A DNA stretch of 64,000 nt from Megascapheus bottae (lineage: Eukaryota; Chordata; Mammalia; Rodentia; Geomyidae), in NCBI GenBank assembly GCA_024803745.1, contig JANJXV010000004.1, positions 48,935,358-48,999,357 of the forward strand. Reading direction: 5' to 3'. The notes below the pieces were generated by a model. That model did no database searches and was not told the DNA's origin. It saw only the letters and a program-made list of their open reading frames with translations. The translations under genes were made by a program, and so were the position numbers. Every line of letters starts with the position of its first letter. Position 1 is the first letter of the stretch. Shown in pieces: positions 1 to 11,032 of this stretch.

Positions 1-109
1 GATAAGGCTCACAGGTCCTTTTGTGCCTGGGCTGGCTTTGAACCTTGATTCTCAGATCTCAGCCTCCTGAGTAGCTAGGATTATAGGTGTGAGCCACCAT
101 GCCCAGCTC
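1..109 (-). repeat. SINE, B1-dID type, cut by window start
   Basis: Reads on the minus strand as the 7SL-derived B1 left half. The + strand shows the complement of the Alu/B1 head (sctgagtagctaggatta-like block followed by gtgagccacc) and ends at the family's usual 5' boundary near 109. The right (ID-like) half lies outside the window. Confidence 0.85.
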
Positions 110-1085
110 TGATTACTTTTGTTGTGGTCAGTTATATTTATATTAACCAAGTACATGCCTGACTCCTACAAATGCTTTTGGCAAAATAGTCTTTTTATTA
201 AATTCACATTATATTTTCTTGCCAGTGTATTCCATTGCTTTCTTTCTAGAGTTATAACTGATAACTTTTCCAATGAAAAATGGGTCTTAATTAAAACAAT
301 TATGCCATCATGTCATCTGATTCTGTCTTTTTTAACAAATAAATAGCCAGCATATTAGAGATGATCACAAAGTGTTTAATTAAGTGCTTATCAACTGTAG
401 AACTTTGAGGCTTTTAATTTAATGAAAGTGTTAGAATAATATGTGTTTATTTTTAGAATTTATCAGCTTGTATTTGTGGTGATACTGAATGAAAAATGAT
501 TAATCTCTCAATAATAGTACTGTAAGATCCAGTCTTCAAAATATTCCTAGATCATCACCTTGAAACTAATTAATTCAATATACTTTCTAGACATGTCCTA
601 ATTCAAAATATAATCTGTGAACTAATTATGCTTTTTTTAGCAAACAATAGTGAGGAACATCCTCCCCACAAACAAATTTTCATATTCGCTTCTCCTTACT
701 TCACATTGCCAATCATTTGAGACAGAGGAAGAAGTGAACATTCACTGCTGGGCTGCTTTTATGGTTGTTTTAAACCATTCACAGTTCTTCTTCTCCATGG
801 TCCTCCATGTTGAAGAATGCACTAGGAAGGCAGCACCTTAAGTTATGGAGAAACTGACAGCATAGCCTGGCTGTGCCTCTATGACAGAACATCCTACAGC
901 ACTACAGCGAGGGGATCATGCAACTCTGGGTTATAGAACAAAAGGCAGGATGCTGTTCAAGATCTCCTAGTTGAAGTTGTGATGAAGAACACTTATGTGA
1001 GTGACCATCTTTATCAGGAATCCAGGGATCTTTCCCAAGCCTCCAGTGTGTCACTTGACTATGAACCTCTTTTATCATTTATTTA
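110..1085. other. AT-rich DNA, no gene seen
   Basis: No open frame longer than about 75 codons and no recognisable repeat. Short frames have no family resemblance and are expected by chance in DNA of this composition. Confidence 0.6.
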
Positions 1086-1466
1086 TATTTTTATTTTTAT
1101 TTTGTATGCTGGCTCTAAACTAAATGCATGGGTGCTCTCCTTGTGTCTCTTTTTTGCTCAAAGCTAGTGCAATATCACTTAAACCAAAGCTGCTGCCCCC
1201 TTCTCCTCCTCCTCCTCCTTCTCCTCCTCCTCTTCCTTCTCCTCATCCTCCTCCTTCTCCTCCTCCTTCTTCTTCCTCTCCTCCTCCTTCTCCTTCTTCT
1301 TCTCTTCTTCTTCCTCCTCCTCCAATTCTTCCACCTCTCCTTCCTTCCTTCCTTCCTTCCTTCCTTCCTTCCTTCCTTCCTTCCTTCCTTCCTTCCTTCC
1401 TTCCTTCCTTCTTTCCTTCCTTCCCTCTTTCTTTTCTTCTTTCTTTTCTTCTTTCTTTCTTTCTTT

Positions 1467-1513
<47 letters not shown>

Positions 1514-1617
1514 TTTCTTTCTTTGTTACCTGGGCTGGCTTCAGGCAATGATTGTTAGATTTCAGCTTCTTGTATAGCTAGATTACAGGCATGAGCCACT
1601 GACACCTGGCTAGATCA
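1086..1617 (-). repeat. SINE, B1-dID type, split by an expanded polypyrimidine tract
   Basis: The right half (about 1100-1195, with the complement of gctcaaag...ctagtgc...cacttaaacc) and the left half (about 1526-1617, ending in the complement of the B1 head with gattacaggcatgagcc) are both present in minus orientation. They are separated by some 330 bp of simple repeat. The pieces are diverged, so this is an old copy in which a short pyrimidine stretch appears to have expanded. Confidence 0.6.
1196..1525. repeat. Compound polypyrimidine microsatellite
   Basis: Consecutive blocks of (CCT/CTT)n, (CCTT)n, (CTTT)n and finally (CTTG)n on the + strand. Frames across it encode only Pro/Ser/Leu or Lys/Glu/Arg runs and are not genes. 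Confidence 0.95.
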
Positions 1618-1926
1618 CTCAATGTCTTATGTCTGATTATTTGTGACTAACAGTATTGCTTTGCTCAGTGAGTGTTGTGCCTCACTGGATTCTTTGGAAG
1701 TAGTAGAGATTAAAGCCTGACAGAGAGCTGTCTGAAGTGTCAACCAGTGCAGAAGACCCACTTTGTATTCCTTTGGATGTTTAAGTATATACCAAATCCA
1801 GAAGTAAATTGTTATTTGTTGATTAATTTTTTATGGAACCTAACAACACTGACAAGCATGTCGAGAAAAGAGAATTTTTATATACTGGCAGTAGATATGT
1901 AAATTTTTATAGGCATTCTGAAAATG

Positions 1927-1927
<1 letters not shown>
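1618..1927. other. Unique AT-rich spacer
   Basis: No open frame, RNA gene or repeat recognised. Confidence 0.5.

Positions 1928-1988
<61 letters not shown>
1928..1988. repeat. (TC)n-(AC)n microsatellite
   Basis: About 23 TC dinucleotides followed by about six AC dinucleotides, then a decayed CACT end. Confidence 0.95.
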
Positions 1989-2408
1989 TCACTCATATTT
2001 TCCACTCTCTAAATATTTATTATTCACTACTACACATAAAATGAACCTTTCTTAAAAAAGAAACTTAATTTTAGAAGCTTTTCTTCTGGAATATGAGTTT
2101 CTTGATATATATCCTGTACAACAAATATTCAACATTTCAAAACATCTGATTTAATGAAGTGCTGTCATTTGTGTCATCCAGGTATAATTTGATTTCACCC
2201 ACTTTTTGTTATCAGTAATGAATGGATTTCACATAACAAATAAACATATCCCCAATTGTTATCCCCCTCTATTAAAAGGGGATTAAATCCAAAGAGTTTG
2301 AAAAACTCTTCTCCTAATTATTTGTTAGAATCGTTGAGGTAGTGATTTTTCAATTTGCTTATAGGAAATGGCAAACATTCTTTAAACTAGAGGCAAAATA
2401 TTTAAGAG
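1989..2408. other. Unique AT-rich spacer
   Basis: Nothing recognisable beyond AT-rich sequence. Confidence 0.5.
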
Positions 2409-2640
2409 TTGGTGGCTCACACCTGTAATCTTAGATATTCAAGAGGCTAAGATGTGAGGATCACAGTTCAAAGCCAGCCTGGGCAGGAAAAAATCAATGA
2501 GCTACTTATCTCCAGTTACCAAACAAGAAGCAGGAAAGGAATCTGTGATGCAAGTGGTAGAGTGCCAAATTTGTACTTAAAAACTAAGAGATAGGACCCA
2601 AGCCCTGAGTTGAGATCCCAATAACCAGCACAGAAAAAAA
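2409..2640 (+). repeat. SINE, B1-dID type
   Basis: Left half begins at ggtggctcacacctgtaat (7SL-derived head). The middle carries gttcaaagccagcctgggc. The right half has caagtggtagagtgcc (ID-like A-box region) and ends with an A-run at 2632-2641. The copy is moderately diverged. Confidence 0.85.
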
Positions 2641-3117
2641 ATGTATCAATCAATTGATGTAAAATACCTACATTTACAATTACAGTTGTGGATCTGTTGT
2701 GATTTTTTAACTCTATTAATGAAGACAAGATGTTGATTTAACCATTTTAAGGTAAACCCATCATCCAAGCTTGTTAAGCTTCTCCCCAACCTCCACTGTG
2801 TCATTTCTACTGCGATGAGTATTCTTTAATCTATGTCATCACTTGTATACTGGAATTTATTTAGGATATAATTTATTTTCCTGGTTGGTGCTGCCTCATT
2901 GTGGACAAATTAGGAATCACTGAAGCTTGACAAGATTAGTTTTTGCAAACATGTTCTTACAAGTTTTTTCTTACATGTAATCCAAGAAAATATCTACCCA
3001 TAGTTGTAAGAAATGTATTCAATGTTTTATGAACACATATGCACAAATGTCATTCTAAATGTATGACAATGGTTTTTTCTTTGGAATTACTTCAATTTAT
3101 ATGTTTTTGTTTGTATG
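2641..3117. other. Unique AT-rich spacer
   Basis: No gene or repeat recognised. Confidence 0.5.
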
Positions 3118-3344
3118 TTTTTGTCTTTTTGGTTGATTGTGGGGCTTGAATTCTGGGCCTAGGCTCTAACCCTGAACTCTTCAGCCCAAGATTGAGCTAT
3201 AGGGCCACTTCCGGTTTTCTGGTAGTGAATTGGAGATAAGAGCCTCTGGACATTCCTTCCTTGGCTGGCTTTGAACCTTGATTCTCAGATCTCAGCCTCC
3301 TGAGTATCTAGGATTACAGGCTTGAGCCATTGGTGTCTGGCTAG
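3118..3344 (-). repeat. SINE, B1-dID type
   Basis: Minus-strand copy. Right half complement (gtggggcttgaattctgggc ... cttcagccc) is followed by the linker ttccggttttctggta and the B1 half complement ending in gattacaggcttgagcc. Pyrimidine tail lies on the left. Confidence 0.9.
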
Positions 3345-4992
3345 ATATACTTTTATGAATAAGAATATACTTAGAAAGTTGTGCCATCATGAGCAGCAAG
3401 ATAGAACATTGGAGAGATCAAGTAACTTTCTTTGCTGCAATCTCTTGTCAGACAATTTAGCAACTACATTTGTATAACCACAATTTTAACTGCTACTTGC
3501 AGAATTAGAAATTTCTGTCTTCCCACTGAATTTGCATTCTATGTTATCTTGATTGATCATAATAAAGCTGTTTTTGAACCTAAACAATCTTGGGGTGGAT
3601 TTAATCACAGTGTGTTCCACAGCAATTTGATACTAGGCAATAACATGACAGTAGTAATTCATTATATCACATCTTCATATAAATTCTCCTATAGATTCAT
3701 TGATAGGATCAATATGATTTCCTTGAGATTCTAAATGCATACCTAGTTGACAGTTAAATCACTTCCTGGTTGCAAGTTAGAACCATGTTGTAGTGTTATG
3801 GCTTTTAAGATAGAGGGTCCAAACTATTCTTCATCAGATTTACCTTCACAATCCTCACTTACAAACATTAGCTTCATCTTCATTCTATTTTTCATCCTTT
3901 CTAATTGTAGGGCACATATTTTTTGCCTCGTATGTTATAGTAAACACAGGACTGTGCACACAAACAAGAATCTCCGACATGGTCCGCACATGTCACCATT
4001 TCAATGTATTCCTGACCCACATTTGTCATCAGAGTTAATTAGATCATATATGCTTTAAAAATATGCAATCAATTTTATTTCAGTTGGCTTATTTAATTTC
4101 ATTTGAAATCAACTAAATTCATATTGATTGTGTTAAAGCCAAAGAATATCCAGCATTATGTCCATAGACACAAACCTGTTATAACACGGTAAGGCTAGAG
4201 ACCAGCTCTGTGAGGAGAAAAGTGAAAGGCTGTATAATGATAAGGCCTAACTACAAAGTCCTCACCTCTTTTAGACAATTTCCCCATATTTGTTGAGGTA
4301 TATTGTAAGAAATTTGGCAAGTCTTTCTCTTCCATCAATTCTCAAACCTGACAAATTTGCCCTTGTCCCACATCTGCGCCTCTCAGAATCCATTTATTAT
4401 AGGCAGTACAATATACCCAACATGACTTTCTTCACAGTTTCTTTAATATACCAGCTCCATTCTGTTTATCTACTCTGAGCATTGTCCTCAATTAGCTTTG
4501 CTGTTATATGCAAAAGTAATTAAATTCTAAAGAAACCCTAATTAGGATATGCTTTCTTAATAGATTCTTCTAGTTATACCAGACTAGAATCTTAAATTAT
4601 CCACTGTTAGGACAGATCTCTTCATTATTATGCAATCCAATAAATTTTCTTACAGTGAGAAATTGATCAAATGGTATAATTTCTAAAATGGAGTACTACA
4701 GGGAGTATTATGACATGTCTACTCATTGCTTTTATTTCAGTTTAAATCAGTTCAGAGGTGAGAAAAATTGAGCTTAGGATCTTCTAAATTGTTTTCAGTG
4801 TGTGTCCTATAGAAATACCTGTCCTTCTTGTTTCACTGCTCTTTCTCTGACAAACACATGCTTTAATTTTCTATACTAGCACTCAACCCAAAGAAGACTA
4901 ATCTTTTCACAAGAAAAAATGTCAAGTAAACTAGGGAAAACTTAATAGACTCATTTAGATTCAGGATACCATTAAGAAGGTAAAAGAAGACC
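3345..4992. other. Unique AT-rich DNA, no gene seen
   Basis: Contains frames of 100 and 103 codons at 3432-3734 and 3747-4058 (+). Neither has a domain, signal or family resemblance I recognise, and neither shows a plausible gene context. Treated as non-coding. Confidence 0.5.
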
Positions 4993-5219
4993 AGCAGAGA
5001 TGGATAAGCTTGTAATCCCAGCTATCAGGAGGGTGAGATCTGAGGATCATGGTTTGAAGCCAGCCTGGGCAAGATAAGTCCTTGAGACTTTTATCTTCAA
5101 CTAACCTCAAAAAGTCAAAGTGGAGCTATGGCTCAAGTTGTAGAGTGCCAGTCTTGAGTAAAAGATCTTAAGGATAGCTCCAGGCCCTGAGAACAAACTC
5201 CGATACTAGACCAAAAAAG
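4993..5219 (+). repeat. SINE, B1-dID type
   Basis: Diverged plus-strand copy. Left half contains tgtaatcccagctatcagga and ggtttgaagccagcctggg. Right half contains gctcaagttgtagagtgcca. A-rich end at about 5213-5219. Confidence 0.85.
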
Positions 5220-5707
5220 TGTTGAAGAAACAAAGAATTCTGATAAATTATGTATACTAATATACAACATCTCTTAATAGTATGTTACATTAAGTATGCT
5301 TTGGGAGAGGTTTGTCATGAATTATGTAAAAGCTATTATTAAATCACTCATCTTTTGTTGAGACCAATAGATACAGGATAATTTACATTTTTATTATGAC
5401 AGACATTGCAGTGTTTTATAACAGAGGCCTGAATTTGTAAATTTACATGCTGCTATTTATGAAATATTCATCTTTTATTAGGAGACCCATGGTTTGGGAT
5501 GATAGATATGGAAATAATTAAATAGCTCCTATAATTTTACAGTGAAATGCTTTGAATTTTTGATATTAAAACATGATTATAAAAATATTTTACTTGCCAG
5601 AAAAAACTTACATATGTGAGTAAGAAATATTTTGCAAACAAGATTTAGAAATTCATTTTGATCTTGTAATATCCATTGAGGATATTGTTTGTTACGAATT
5701 AAGGAAG
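5220..5707. other. Unique AT-rich spacer
   Basis: No gene or repeat recognised. Confidence 0.5.
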
Positions 5708-5998
5708 AAAATCCAGGCATGGTGGCTCATGCCCATAATCTTAGCTACTCAGGAGGCTGAGATCTGAGGATCAAGGTTCAAATTCAGCCTGGGCACTAAA
5801 ATTCATGAGACATGTATCTCCAATTAAGCACTACAAAGCAGAACTGTCACTGTGGCTCCAGGGGTAGGGCAGTAGCCTTGAGCTAAAATCCTCAGGGAAA
5901 ATGCCCAGGCCCAGAAGTAGGGCAGTAGCCTTGGGCTGAAGAGTTCAGGGACAGCACCCAGGCCCAGAGTTCAAGCCCCACAACTTACCAAAAAAAAT
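5708..5998 (+). repeat. SINE, B1-dID type with duplicated right-half segment
   Basis: Typical left half (catggtggctcatgcc ... gaggctgagatctgagg). In the right half, a block of about 60 bp beginning gtagggcagtagccttg occurs twice in tandem (about 5863-5914 and 5916-5970). It ends gagttcaagccccacaac plus an A-run. Confidence 0.9.
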
Positions 5999-6007
5999 TA
6001 AGGAAGA

Positions 6008-6120
6008 AGTGGCTGGGTAGTGGTGGCTTATACCTGCAATCCTAGCTAGTTAGGAAGCTGAGATCCAAAAATCAAGGTTCGAAGCTAAACCAGTCACAAA
6101 AGTCTATGAGATTCTTAATA
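6008..6120 (+). repeat. SINE fragment, B1-dID left half
   Basis: Only the 7SL-like half is recognisable (ggctgggtagtggtggctta ... gctgagatcc ... ggttcgaagc). It lies directly downstream of the preceding SINE's A-tail, suggesting insertion at that tail. Confidence 0.7.
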
Positions 6121-6960
6121 TGCACAAAAAGTAGAAGAGAAATTGATTCTTTCCTAAAACACAACACAGAAGGTATGAAAGATACCACTTTCTTTTTTTC
6201 CCCCAAGCACATTCTTTGCTTTTCCTTTTTGTCTGCAATGCTGGAGATCAAGTCTAGGGCCAAACCTATAAGGTCAACACTGGCCAACCACCAAATATAC
6301 ACACTCTGACTTTCACTTGGACTATACAAAAATTAACTAAAATTTTAATAGACTGGGATGCAGAGATTTTTTTTCCATTGAGGAAAAGAACAAGAAACAT
6401 AAAGTTGGATGGAGTGGAAAGCAGCAGCATACATAATAAGTAAGAAAAGGTATGTTCAGGTGATGGTAGAGTATGTAAATATTCCAATGTTAAGTAATAT
6501 TAGTATATCATTCTTTAATGAAGTAGTAACTAAACATTTTGAACAGAAGGGTGACAAGCTCCTGTTGCAATAGAGCCCAGGAAGTTCATCTTGTTCCTAA
6601 TATGGTTCATTAAATGCAGGAAATGGAGATACAAGTAAAATATTTAAGACCTCACAGCATGGCTTAGGAATCCGCCAACTGAGAGCATTTGAGATTTCCC
6701 TAACTGGTTGAATAAAATATTGATTTTTACAGAGCTGAAGCATTAATAACTATAAAGCCCATCTTGATTTCTACAACAAAAATCTTAATATAATTTATAA
6801 TAGTCACATCCATTCTCTCCTTAGTTACCTTTTTAATGTTACAGCAAGTGTGTGTTTTTGAGTTTGAGCTCCAAAATTAAAATTTTGGGCAAACTACCTT
6901 TCATAAGCATAAAACTATGTCATGTGTATGTCATATGTAGTTAGTGTGTAATATCACAAT
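6121..6960. other. Unique AT-rich DNA, no gene seen
   Basis: A few frames of 67-85 codons on both strands lack any recognisable feature. A weak ID-like resemblance near 6230-6270 (gctggagatcaagtctaggg) is too decayed to call. Confidence 0.45.
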
Positions 6961-7222
6961 GTGTGTGTGTTTGTGTGTGTGTGCACGTCTGCTCAGTTCT
7001 AGTGTTCAAACTTGGGGTCTAAGTGCTGTCCGTGAACTTTCTTACTCAATGCTAGTGCTCTACCACTTGAGCCATAACTCTACTTCCAGTTTTATAGTAG
7101 TTACTTGGAGATAAAAATCGCACAGAGTTCCCTGCCTTGTCTGACTTCAAACTACAATCCTCCGAGCTCAGCCTTCTGAGTAGATGGGATTTAAAGAGTA
7201 CGTCAGCTGTCCTTGGCATACA
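6961..7222 (-). repeat. SINE, B1-dID type with (GT)n tail
   Basis: (GT)n at 6961-6984 forms the 3' tail on the left. The right-half complement follows (tgctagtgctctaccacttg), then the linker tacttggagataaaaat and a diverged B1 half. An old copy. Confidence 0.8.
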
Positions 7223-7360
7223 TCTTTATTGGATTGTTTTTAATGTACTTGTATTATAGTATAATATACATAGTATTATATAATATATACATAGTATATT
7301 TATGTTAACATGATTATTTTATTATCGTATAAACCAATTGTAGTATGTCTACAATGAAAT

Positions 7361-7361
<1 letters not shown>

Positions 7362-7392
<31 letters not shown>

Positions 7393-7629
7393 TATTTATT
7401 TCTTCTGGTCTTGGGGCTTGAATTCAGTTTCTAGGTGCTGTCCCTAACATTCTTTTTTTAAAGGCTATCATAGCTCTGCCACTTGAGCCACAGCACTACA
7501 TCTGGATTTTTCTGTGTAGTTTACTATAGAGAAGAATCTTTTGGACTTTCCCACCTGGGATTGCCTTGAACCATGCTCTTCAGATCTCAGCCTCCTGAGT
7601 AGCTAGGACTGTAGATATGAGCAACCAGC
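7362..7629 (-). repeat. SINE, B1-dID type with (TTTC)n tail
   Basis: (TTTC)n at 7362-7393 is the left-lying tail. The right-half complement contains ggggcttgaattcagtttct and gccacttgagccacagcac. The B1 complement ends with cctgagtagctaggactg. Confidence 0.88.
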
Positions 7630-10548
7630 TTATGATTTATTTTGCAAAATGTGTCTACCTGTATACTCACCATCCAAACAAAGAAGGAGACATTACTGAA
7701 ACCCTAAGATGCTTCCTTATTTTTGTCCTAATTGGTAACATTGTCACATAAATATAATCATTTGATCTTCTTATATATGTATATATGTATGTAATTAGAT
7801 ATAATATATATATTTGATTTGTCATTATACCAGTGCTATTACATGTATCAATAAATTATTTCATGTTTGGTTTATTCTTTCTGTATATCACAGCATAGTG
7901 CATATATACCAGTTACTAATTCCCTATTTTATTAATTGTCTTTACTATTTTAGACTTTAAAGTCACAAAGATTCTTAGAGAAGTCTTGTACACCTCTCTC
8001 CATAGACAACTGTGCTATTCAGTGTTTAATATAGAAAGGAGGTAGAACTGTTGATAACAAACATCTTCAAAGTACATGCTTAGTTTTATTTGATTCAAAC
8101 TCAGTTTTATTTGATTCTTTTTACCTATCCTATCAATTTGTCTCCTGTAACACTGACTTAGGCTACAACCAGTATGACTCTGAGAAGCAGGAGCAATACA
8201 TAGAATTTTGATTCCAAATGTGACCAACCCTTACAAGAGTAAAATCACAGTAGAATTGGTCAGGAAAAATCTCAAATTTTTACAAGCGATTATTTGGTCT
8301 TAAGCAGCAACTACAATGAAGTGATCATTTTCTGACAGAGTCTCATTCATTTATCAACATCCTTACAAAGAAGATAGACAAAAAGTAATACAGCAGAAGA
8401 CTTGGAATCTGTTTTGTGTCCCTTTATAGGAGGAAAATTCAAAGTTCAGCAATGTCAGATTCCTGTTAGTCTAGGGAACATTGAAAATCCATTGAAAACT
8501 TCAATTTTTTTCTTTGTAGAATTTGTGTGAAAACAGACACTTTTATGAGGCTGAAAATGAGTATTAAAATTGAAAATATGAAAATCGCTAGCTTTGGACA
8601 ATTGGTTTAGCACAGTCTTGTCAGCTGGTATTGGGGCAACATCATTAGAAAGACATCTGCAGTAGTTAAGCCATTTCTTCATTGAAGGAACATTTTCCTG
8701 TCGTCAGCAACATGGAGTACAAGCTTTATTATAACCTCACATGTTACAGAGAGTGACAAACATAGCATATAGTATTAGAGACTATGGTTGATCCTACATG
8801 ACTTAGGGTAAAAAGCCATGGAATACATATTTAACATATCTGGAATGAATGTGGATAGGATGATCAGATATGGATTGATAACAAAGCTTTTAATACTTGT
8901 GTTCCCTTTTCCATAGAAACCTCACCTTTTTAATTCCTACCAAACTCCAGCACCTAAACTCAATGAGAGGTCATGAGATGCACTACCTTCAGAAGATGCA
9001 GAAATGTCTGAGAAATATGTCTACAGTATGATTCCAGAAGCATGTCTGGATTGCATGCTTCCAATCTCTTCCTCCATTAATTGGTTGAACAGAGGGTTTC
9101 AAACTTTTAGGAAAGGTCAGAGGAAGAAGAGGGAAATAGAAGCTCTAAAATAATCATATGGAAGAATCTGTGTGAACATGAAATATATACAATCCTATTA
9201 AGCTGCTAAATTCTCAGAGTTAATCTACTAAATAGTTTATGTTAGCAAGATAGTTGATCTCATTACCAAGCACCTGAATTCTGATTACCATAATACCGAA
9301 GCACTATTTGTAACATTTAGAAAGAAAAGAATCAGCATAGCAAGTGCCAGGAGTTAAGTTAAAACTAATAATACTTCTGAAAAAAAAAGTATGACTTACT
9401 ATAGAATATTTATTTCAATATCTTATTTTCTGAAAATTAATGTGCTAAAGGATAAAATGATCTTTCTGGAAATAAATTCATGCATAAAACACAAAAAAGA
9501 ACGTGTAGACTAACAAGGTTAAACACCAGTCTGAAGATCTGAAGGACGGCAGGCAGGAAATTGTGAAGATGGACAATGCACTATGCAGGAGACCTTTGTA
9601 AGAGAAAAGAAAAAAGAAAAAAAAAACGTGTATTCCAAACTGCTGAAAAGTAACTTGCACTGCTGCATTTCTTTTTTATAGCCTTATTTTAGTCAGTGTC
9701 CAGTCCTTTAGCAGACAATTTAGCTGTGCTTCAGTAGATTTTATTGCTTCCTTTCTAAATTACTGAAGTCACCCGGTGCCTAGAGAATAAGGCGGAAAGG
9801 TAGAGAAGAGGTTCCCCTCTGGTTGTGATCGCTCTGTTTCTCTACCACACCCCAACCCTGTATGGAAAGCTGTTCCCAAAGGCTGTTTCAACCCCAGATT
9901 CACAGCTTCCTCTGTTTATTACTGTGCTGTCACACTTTGCGATAAACTCACCATGTCAGAAAGCTGGGCTTTGGAGATGATGTCCGCGTCTATTAACCAC
10001 TCAGGTCATCCTTGATATTACCAGGACATGGGTCTAATTTTAAAAATTAGACCTTGGGCATAATATCCAATATATACAAGGAGCTCAAGAAACTAACACC
10101 CCTATGCCCCCCCCCCCACCAAACTGAATACACCATTAATAATAAAAAATATTTTCTTAATATTATTTTCGAAGATTTAGCTATTAAATTACAAAAAGAA
10201 ATGTGTCAAGGTTGTGCTGATAATATTTTTCATTCTCAGTAAAAAACCTATAGCATATGAAGAAACTCAGAATTTCATATATTTTGTACAGCAACATCCA
10301 TTAAACACAATGCTATATTCGGACTCATATATCAACTGTCCATATATTGTCTAATTTTCTTTGTTCTTAGAGCTGCTTTTATGCCAGTGCTAACAAAAAA
10401 ATTGTCTTGCTATAGCTTCAGGTATAAAGAGAACTGAGTAAGGTGAAGTGGTAGAATACACAGTAGCTTATACTATTGCTTGAAAGAAAAAATGCAGCTC
10501 TATCGTGTGGAAAATGGGATCCCAGACTAACTCTGTTTACAAATATTC
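7630..10548. other. Mostly unique AT-rich DNA, no gene seen
   Basis: Contains a TA-rich stretch at 7768-7812, a C-run of 11 at 10107-10117 and a less AT-rich patch with several CpGs at 9755-9990. Frames up to 75 codons show no family resemblance. No RNA gene or mobile element recognised. Confidence 0.5.
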
Positions 10549-10773
10549 TAATAATTTATTTTCTTTTTTTTGCCAGTCCTGGGCTTTGGCTCAGGGCCTG
10601 AGCACTGTCCTTGGACTTTCTCAAGGCTAGAGCTCTACCACTTGAGCCTCAGCACCACTTCCGGCTTTTTTCTATGTATGTGGAACCGAGGAATCGAACC
10701 CGGGTCTTCATGCATGCTAGGCAAGCACTTTAACCACTAGGCCAAACTCCTGGCCCCTAATAATTTATTTTCT
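10549..10773 (-). repeat. SINE, IDL-Geo type, with 16-bp target-site duplication
   Basis: SINE body is 10565-10757 on the minus strand. Identical 16-bp repeats (taataatttattttct) lie at 10549-10564 and 10758-10773. The tRNA-like half is at the right end: the complement of the B box (ggaatcgaacc) is at about 10688-10698 and that of the A box (ccactaggcca) near 10734-10744. The Geo half and T-rich tail lie to the left. Little diverged from the other young copies. Confidence 0.95.
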
Positions 10774-10937
10774 GAGGGAGAAGAGAGAGAGATCTTTCCA
10801 ACTTCCTTTCTAGATAGGTAATTTAATATTTCTAGATAGCAGTCATTTATTTCAAAATATCAAAACCAGAAGTATCTCCCTATCCTTAAGGCTTCTCACT
10901 CTATTAGTCTGCTTTGTATAGACTAAAAAACCCCACA

Positions 10938-11032
10938 GCATGTATGTTTGTATACACATATGTAAATACACATGTATATACATATGTACCTATATATGCA
11001 TACATACATAATGCATATACACATATACCCAC
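10938..11032. repeat. TA/CA-rich low-complexity DNA
   Basis: Imperfect alternating purine-pyrimidine sequence (tatacacatatg-type words). The 65-codon frame over it is an artefact of composition. Confidence 0.8.

Noticed and set aside
1124..1577. Overlapping long frames on both strands (Pro/Ser/Leu-rich and Lys/Glu/Arg-rich proteins)
   Set aside because: They are translations of a polypyrimidine microsatellite. The same explains frames at 36828-37136, 44055-44432 and 52758-53227.
3432..4058. Two successive frames of 100 and 103 codons
   Set aside because: No recognisable domain, no promoter or polyadenylation context, and no coding bias that I can see by eye.
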